A stretch of DNA of 64,000 nt. Source: Labyrinthula sp. Ha (lineage: Eukaryota; Sar; Bigyra; Labyrinthulida; Labyrinthulaceae). Position 1 is the first letter of the stretch. Each line of letters begins with the position of its first letter. The notes below the pieces were generated by a model. That model was not told the DNA's origin and ran no database searches. It saw nothing but the letters and a program-made list of their open reading frames with translations. The position numbers and the translations under genes are program-made. Positions 58,825-64,000 of this stretch are shown here, in pieces. The stretch lies in assembly GCA_015227615.1 (NCBI GenBank), contig JAALGZ010000007.1:248001-312000 (forward strand), given 5' to 3'.

Positions 58825-59031
58825 TTATTATTGCCTGCCTGTCGCCTTTTCTATTATCTTTACTCCTTTGCTCGTTTCCTCTTCAAGAAATAAATAAAAT
58901 TGAAGTATCGAGAAAATAATCAACGGAAGAAAACTGTGAAGCTTCGTATCGTTATCTCTCGATATGATGCAGCCTAACTCGGGCCATATGGCCGCCAGGG
59001 ATTTCATATAGGAAAAAAGAGAAAAGAAAAG

Positions 59032-61127
59032 ATGCTCAAGGACAACAGAGTCAAGGATCAGACATATAGAAAGCACGAGAACTCCCAAGATCATATAAAA
59101 GTGTTTGTCAGATCAAGACCAGTAAAAGGTTAATCATTTTCTTATTTTAATTTTGTTTGTTATGCTTGCATTTTCTTGGGGGACTAAGAATTCTTACTCT
59201 ATAGGGAAACAGTGTTGCGTCAATGTCCATGAAAAAAAGAAAATTGTTGAGATCGCTAAGGTTGGAAAACTTGGAAGAGTTCTTAAATCCCAACAAGGAA
59301 AATCTGCAAGCTTTAAGTTTGATAGTGTGTTTTCCACAATTTCATCACAGGAGCAAGTGTTTAAACAAACTACGTTACCTTTAATGAAACCTTTTCTATC
59401 TGGACAATCGAATATTACAATTTTTGCATATGGTGCTACAGGTATTTAATTCTCTTTTTTTTTTCTTAGGCTCTGGAAAAACGCATTCCATGCTTGGTAC
59501 TGATGACAGTCCAGGATTAATTCCTCAAACACTGAAACATATATTTAAGAAGAGAAAAAGTCAACAAGAAGTTTTTGTATCGTACATGGAAATATACAAT
59601 GAACAAATATTGGATCTTCTGGCCCAAAAGTCCAAGCGTTCTTTGATTCTTTGTGAGAGAGAGAATGAGGTGAAGATTCTCGGCCTTAGTGAGAAAAATG
59701 TAAAAAGTTATGAAGAAGTTATGCAGTGGATATCTCTTGGTAGTAAGAAAAGAAAAGTTGCGGAAACAAATGCAAATAGATCGAGTAGTAGGTCACATGC
59801 AATTTTTAAACTGAAGTTAGGGGAAAAGGTTGCTCTAAATTTAATAGATCTAGCTGGCTCTGAACGCGCTAAACGAACAGGAAATCAGGGCAGTCGATTA
59901 AGAGAAGGGGCGAATATAAATAAGTCTCTTCTTGCTTTGGCAAATTGCATAAACGCATTGGCTAAAGAATCACTTACATGTGATGACAATAAAAAATCTG
60001 CTTCCACAGATAAGATTAAGTGGAGAGATTCCAAATTAACACATATATTGAAACCTTCTTTGCGCGGTGGATCTAGTTCAGGAACAAAAAACTCTGTTGT
60101 AATGATATGTTGCGTTAATCCAGCACTTGAAGTTTTTAACGAGAGTTTGAATAGTTTGAGATATGCAAACAGAGCCAAACAGATTAAAATAAAGAAAACT
60201 GAAATATTAGATACAACAAACAAGGTTATTTCACCAAAAACAAAGAAAATTAAGAAAATGGAACTTGAAATAGATTCGCTTCGCAAAAAAGTGAAAGAAC
60301 AAATTGTGAAGGAGGAGGCAAAGGAGACTTTTTCGGCCCTTCCCAGTGCTAGGAAGTTATTGTCTTCAGTTCAAAGAATGCGAAGAACAGTTTCTCGAAG
60401 ATTTCAACGGAACAGAGTAAAGAAAGAATTTGATCCTGTTGTCTTGACACCTTCGAGTGCCATCAAGCATCTAAAACGAGTGAGTCTTGCATACAATGTA
60501 GCTGAGAAAAGAATCAGTTTTCAAGATAAGATTTCACAGGTACTGGATGAGGTAGATTGTCTCGATGAACCTTCTAAAGAAACCTTGCATAGTAAATTGG
60601 TAGAGATTGTGAAATCTGAGCTGCTGAAGACTCCAGAAAAGAAGAAGCTACATGTGAGGAAAGTATCTCCAACAAAGCCAATTCCAAAATCAAATCTTTT
60701 CAAAAGTTTTGGCCCATCTAATGAGTTTGGCACAGGCACGTCTTTTGAAGATAAGCTAAAGCAAGTTGAAATAAACAGTCCTGTTCTCAAAGAGGAAAAA
60801 TATGAAGATGCTTTTCCACTTTTTAGCTTAAAGAGTTTGGAAGAGATAAAGAAACAACCTTATGATAATAGGTTTGTTGACTTTGAGCTTGAGAATGAGG
60901 AGAGGTCGAATAGAACACTATTGGAAAATAAAAATGAATCTTTTACTCCTCAGAGTACCAAAATTAAACAGGAAATGTATGAAACACCAGATACTTTCAA
61001 AAGTTTTGGTACCTTGAGCAAAAATACTTTATCTAGCTTAAAGAAGTTAGAAAGAGGTCGAGAGAAGGTGAAGCGGGCACCTGCGTTCGTACCCTCTTTT
61101 CAGAGAAATTCGCCATACCATCGATGA
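59032..61127 (+). CDS. Kinesin motor protein, kinesin-8-like
   Basis: Three exons: 59032-59128, 59205-59441 and 59470-61127. Introns are 76 nt (59129-59204) and 28 nt (59442-59469). The 663-aa product starts its motor with HIKVFVRSRPVKGK. The P-loop YGATGSGKTHSM is split by the 28-nt intron. Switch I is NRSSSRSHAIF; switch II is LIDLAGSERAKRTGNQGSRL followed by EGANINKSLLALANCINAL. The microtubule-binding element is WRDSKLTHILKPSLRG, ending ANRAKQIK. The EGANINKSLLAL wording favours kinesin-8, but kinesin-10 is not excluded. The tail is basic, with several T-P and S-P sites, suggesting cell-cycle control. First ATG in frame chosen; the head-to-head gap with CNOT3 is 207 nt. Confidence 0.92.
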
Positions 61128-61130
61128 AAA

Positions 61131-61396
61131 ATGTTCGCTCAAGTTAAGCTGGAGCAGCTACATTTTTTTAATAGAATTGGTACTATTTTTTCAGCGTAGG
61201 TAAAGTTGATAATCCTTATGCGAAAAAAAACTACTCTATGATCTCAATAATTTTCTAACAAGTTTAGGCCTTGTTTTCTTTGTTTTAGCCGAACTTGCTT
61301 ATCGAGAGCAATATTGAGTTTTTACTGCTATCGCTTCAAATGGAGTGTGCTAGTGGGGTGTTGCCGAGAAAGTTACTACATCAAAAGATAATTGAG
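61131..61396 (+). other. Possible first exons of a host gene cut off by the retroelement
   Basis: Three nt after the kinesin stop an ATG opens a coding-like stretch (MFAQVKLEQLHFFNRIG). At 61289 an acceptor (TTTGTTTTAG) is followed in phase 0 by a clearly coding-like segment (IEFLLLSLQMECASGVLPRK, then LLHQKIIE), ending at a GTATAT donor-like site at 61397. No continuation is found before the retroelement region at 61482. The exon links between these pieces do not resolve cleanly, so this is a suggestion only. Confidence 0.25.
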
Positions 61397-61481
61397 GTAT
61401 ATCATGTTTTAACCTTGTGCTCACTAAGAATGAAAAAACTTATTCGACTTGTTCTTTATCCCTTGTTCCTTTTTTTATATC

Positions 61482-63278
61482 CTAATTCTTCTCTATATAT
61501 ATCCCATTCCCGTATTTTTTGTCTCTCCCCCCGCTGTGTCTTATCTTCACCCTCCTACCTATACTGTTCCTTTGTGAACCTTTACTACTGTCGTCCTTGT
61601 TTCGTTCGTATACCGAGAAAGGCCAACTCTTAGGCTTCGGTTTGTATGTTCTAGGAAAGCTGCTCATTATTCTTCCAGGTTCTTGGATAACACTTCCCTC
61701 CTTCAAAGCAGCTGTTCCTTTAACCTCATTACCGACTGATGTCCAATTCTCCCTCACATTCCAGTACCGTGCAAACAACTCAATCTTCCGCGCATCAGGG
61801 TATATCTTCTCTAGTAAATTATATATTCCATCTGGCTTCCTAAAAGGTTCCCTCACAGCTCCTTCAAGTACATCATTTCCCATTTGAGTCCTTAGGCCTA
61901 CATTTTGCCCCTTTACTCCGATTATCAACAACTCCTTAGAATGCATTAAAATTCCCCCTTGGGACTGAAACGTTTTTCCCGAGGACGTCTTCTTAATCCA
62001 TACTATATATTCCTTAACAGCGAATCCTTCTGCGATTAGCCACCTCATGCCCGCGCTCAGTTTATTATTTGGCACCCAAATCGCCGCGAGACCCTTTGAC
62101 ACTATGGACCCTAATGGTATCTTCAAAATCTGCTCGTCTTTCATTGTTGGAAAATGCAACGTCATCCCCCTAGTTGGGTTATTCGCTACCCCTACATCCC
62201 ATGGCAGATCAGCATACACCATATCAAACCCTCTCAGGTTCAACTTCGTCGAGGCGATATCCGTTTCAAACAACAGGCTCTGCGACGGCTGCATCCACAC
62301 TTTCATCTCCTCTCCTTCTTTCTCCTTCAAAACATATACATGCTCTTTGTCATCCCTCTTGATAGACCATTCCTTACACGTAACCTGAGCTCCGCTTGCC
62401 AAACTCCTACACGTATCCATAACCTCAGGTGTCAACAACTTCCTGATCCTCCCCCGTTCATACGCCCTCTTGTGCCTACGTCCTTTTTGTTCCTCGTAGA
62501 TTTTCTTCCATTTCAGATATATATCTTGAAAGACCGAACCTCGGGTATCTTCATTATCATTCTGGGCCATCTTAACTTTCCTTCCTACTATGGCCTTTTC
62601 CGGGGTTGCATCCAGTTTTTCCAGCACATCTTTTCCTATAAGAAGATTTGAAAAAGATCCCTCAGTCAATAAAATTCTAGTGTTCGGGGCTTCCACTATT
62701 GTACTACTCCCCTGCCTCACTACACGGATCCTAATATCCTTGTAGATTTCTCCTTTCAATGTTACTTCGGATTTAGTCGCAGTCTCCATTCTCACCCTTG
62801 TTTTCCGAACATCTGCTGGTTCAATAACTCCGTTATCCAAGAAATATTTATAACTTCCGCACGTCCTTGTTGCCCCACTGTCCATTATGGCGTTAACTTC
62901 CTTCCAGGACCCATCGGCTCCTATCCAGTAAGTCGTCCCATCCTCTTCATCAACCTTCTTCTCCCCTTTCTCCGACAACATCTTCATCTGGAACACTAAC
63001 TCTACATAATGCTTCAAATCATATAGTGACCATGTTCTAGAGGAACATTCCTCTGGAGATAGAATATGCAAATCTCTTTCCATCATTGGGCGTTGTCTTT
63101 CTTTTAATTCATCGAAGTTTTCCAGCATTCTCCTCTCCTTCTCATGTTGCGGTAACCTTTTCATAGTATTTATTAAAATTCCGTTCCGCCTGGCTCCAGG
63201 TTTTAAGGCTGTATGATAAATGGATGCTTTGCAGCGGGATTCGCAATCCCCTATATTCTCCGATTGCTTGAGTTCCAC
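61482..63278 (-). CDS. Retroelement ORF: retropepsin-like plus MT-A70 methyltransferase
   Basis: Second visible reading frame of the chromovirus. It has a retropepsin active-site-like AIMDSGATRTCGS, and about 75 residues later the companion LLIGKDVLEKLDA, the usual protease pair. Further on, YADLPWDVG is an MT-A70 catalytic motif (family consensus DPPW, here DLPW). It is followed by IWVPNNKLSAGMRWLIAEGF and YIVWIKKT, which fit the MT-A70 core, then SKELLIIGVKG and a C-terminal basic tail. MT-A70 enzymes methylate adenine N6 in RNA (METTL3/14) or DNA. The exact start is unclear because it lies inside a larger element. Confidence 0.8.
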   Translation of the reverse strand: MELKQSENIGDCESRCKASIYHTALKPGARRNGILINTMKRLPQHEKERRMLENFDELKERQRPMMERDLHILSPEECSSRTWSLYDLKHYVELVFQMKMLSEKGEKKVDEEDGTTYWIGADGSWKEVNAIMDSGATRTCGSYKYFLDNGVIEPADVRKTRVRMETATKSEVTLKGEIYKDIRIRVVRQGSSTIVEAPNTRILLTEGSFSNLLIGKDVLEKLDATPEKAIVGRKVKMAQNDNEDTRGSVFQDIYLKWKKIYEEQKGRRHKRAYERGRIRKLLTPEVMDTCRSLASGAQVTCKEWSIKRDDKEHVYVLKEKEGEEMKVWMQPSQSLLFETDIASTKLNLRGFDMVYADLPWDVGVANNPTRGMTLHFPTMKDEQILKIPLGSIVSKGLAAIWVPNNKLSAGMRWLIAEGFAVKEYIVWIKKTSSGKTFQSQGGILMHSKELLIIGVKGQNVGLRTQMGNDVLEGAVREPFRKPDGIYNLLEKIYPDARKIELFARYWNVRENWTSVGNEVKGTAALKEGSVIQEPGRIMSSFPRTYKPKPKSWPFSVYERNKDDSSKGSQRNSIGRRVKIRHSGGRDKKYGNGIYIEKN

Positions 63279-64000
63279 ACAACTTCTGGGTCATAGATAT
63301 TATTTGTGCCTTAGTTTTCCCAGGAAGCCACGGTTTTCTCATCATTCCTTTCCAGTTTCCCATCCCATAGACTCGGATAAGCTGCGTTAACACAAGTTTT
63401 TCCTTCGATGTCCACCCTTTGTTCGTTGACAGACCTTGCACCATTCCTTGATCCAGCGCGGCGCAACTCCTGGGGTATTCCAATATTAACCACGCATCCG
63501 TTTCATACTCCATAGTAGTTTCTGATATCTCCCGGACTATTCTTTTTTTTACCTGCCGGAACACTACTTTAGCCTTTGACTTTAATCCTGGTGGCAACTT
63601 CTTTGTTTGGAGAAACTGTTCGACCATCTCCGGCTGATCCTCGGATATCTGCTCAAAAGGCTCCGTCGTTGGTTCAAAAGTATCGAAGCCTTTCCAACTC
63701 ACCGTGAAATTCAAACTTCCTTGCACCAGGAACAGAGATAGCAATTCCTTTATTTCAAATGCTCCTTCATTATAAATCCACACTGCTTTAACTATCTCAT
63801 CCATCTGGAAGGTCTTATCCGCGTAGAATGAAATTCTCTGACTATGTACTTCGCGCGTCCGCCCTTTCAGATTACGCACTGTATATAGGTTGTGGCCAAC
63901 AATCGAAACAATCTGGTAAGGTTCTACCCAACTCAGTCGTAGTTTATCCCTTCCCAGGGGTAAACCTTTGAGGGCGATGAGAACCCAGTCTCCTGGCTGG
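63142..64000 (-). CDS. Retroelement ORF: integrase C-terminus, chromodomain, SANT-like
   Basis: Open to the right edge, so the start is outside. AGDWVLIALKGLPLGRDKL and REVHSQRISFYAD match the end of Ty3-type integrases. LNFTVSWKGFDTFEPTTEPF followed by MVEQFL is a chromodomain, as in chromoviruses that target methylated histones. A SANT/Myb-like segment follows: WTSKEKLVLTQLIRVYGMGN, then WLPGKTKAQI. Very similar chromodomain-SANT arrangements occur in oomycete elements, from memory. Confidence 0.8.
   Translation of the reverse strand, partial: QPGDWVLIALKGLPLGRDKLRLSWVEPYQIVSIVGHNLYTVRNLKGRTREVHSQRISFYADKTFQMDEIVKAVWIYNEGAFEIKELLSLFLVQGSLNFTVSWKGFDTFEPTTEPFEQISEDQPEMVEQFLQTKKLPPGLKSKAKVVFRQVKKRIVREISETTMEYETDAWLILEYPRSCAALDQGMVQGLSTNKGWTSKEKLVLTQLIRVYGMGNWKGMMRKPWLPGKTKAQIISMTQKLCGTQAIGEYRGLRIPLQSIHLSYSLKTWSQAERNFNKYYEKVTAT

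Larger units (their letters stand above)
61482..64000 (-). mobile_element. Ty3/gypsy-like chromovirus, 3' part, with SANT, protease-like and MT-A70 domains
   Basis: Minus-strand element that runs off the right edge. Parts in element order are: integrase C-terminal barrel (about 64000-63830), chromodomain (about 63770-63620), SANT/Myb-like segment (about 63440-63300), retropepsin-like domain (about 62900-62600), and MT-A70 adenine methyltransferase domain (about 62260-61720). It is visibly richer in GC than the rest of the window. The coding lies in two overlapping frames; about one break, or a frame change of the kind Ty3 relatives use, would explain this. Otherwise the domains look well kept, so it is young or still constrained. 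Reverse transcriptase and the 5' end lie outside the window. I could not place an LTR on the left. Confidence 0.85.

Noticed and set aside
58828-59094. 88-codon hydrophobic minus-strand ORF between CNOT3 and kinesin
   Set aside because: It overlaps kinesin exon 1 antisense and ends 3 nt before the CNOT3 ATG; its hydrophobic look follows from the reverse of a charged coding strand and AT bias.
1-64000. Alternative genetic code, prompted by ciliate-like intron length
   Set aside because: TAA, TAG and TGA all serve as terminal stops of conserved genes at the expected lengths, and none occurs in frame inside them.
1-64000. Bacterial or organellar origin, CRISPR arrays
   Set aside because: Genes are nuclear eukaryotic with spliceosomal introns; no regularly spaced direct repeats were seen.

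Overview
The window is nuclear DNA from an AT-rich, intron-bearing microbial eukaryote. It carries eukaryote-only genes: proteasome subunit beta-4, eIF3d, CCT-alpha, CNOT3/Not5, a CARM1-type arginine methyltransferase, a kinesin and a TBC RabGAP. TAA, TAG and TGA all end genes, so the code looks standard. Introns are extremely short: ten of the eleven placed with confidence are 28-34 nt and one is 76 nt. I cannot name the lineage. Short introns, protist-style proteins and an oomycete-like chromodomain retroelement point to an alga, stramenopile or similar protist.

Genes sit in tight islands separated by long AT-rich deserts. Island 1 (3.1-7.5 kb): a small putative two-exon gene, a four-TM protein, a tiny ORF, a small basic protein, a Ppx/GppA phosphatase, and an EGF-like/7TM protein. 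Island 2 (16.3-19.0 kb): a divergent SEC14-like protein, PSMB4 and a small membrane-protein gene. Island 3 (21.9-26.4 kb): a small ORF, a protein kinase, a TBC protein and a second EGF-like/7TM paralogue. Island 4 (35.3-39.6 kb): a Sec8-like tethering protein and eIF3d. Island 5 (44.6-48.4 kb): a nuclear-type unknown, a three-exon coiled-coil gene, PRMT4/CARM1 and a small two-exon gene. Island 6 (55.5-64.0 kb): CCT1 with six tiny introns, CNOT3, a kinesin whose P-loop is split by a 28-nt intron, a possible interrupted gene, and the 3' part of a Ty3-like chromovirus carrying an MT-A70 adenine methyltransferase domain.

In all convergent pairs the stop codons are close: 5, 12, 23, 75, 97 and 242 nt apart. 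Some same-strand neighbours are 13-77 nt apart, so transcripts must overlap or be processed together.

The deserts hold no long ORFs. They contain decayed coding patches, a diverged palindromic MITE family (two copies), an inverted foldback repeat (two copies), short tandem duplications, and a possible Mutator/FAR1 relic. No tRNA, rRNA or CRISPR was seen.

The strongest candidate for something undescribed is the retroelement at the right edge. Integrase C-terminus, chromodomain, SANT/Myb-like domain, a retropepsin-like domain and an MT-A70 methyltransferase follow one another, with the protease-like domain after the integrase.
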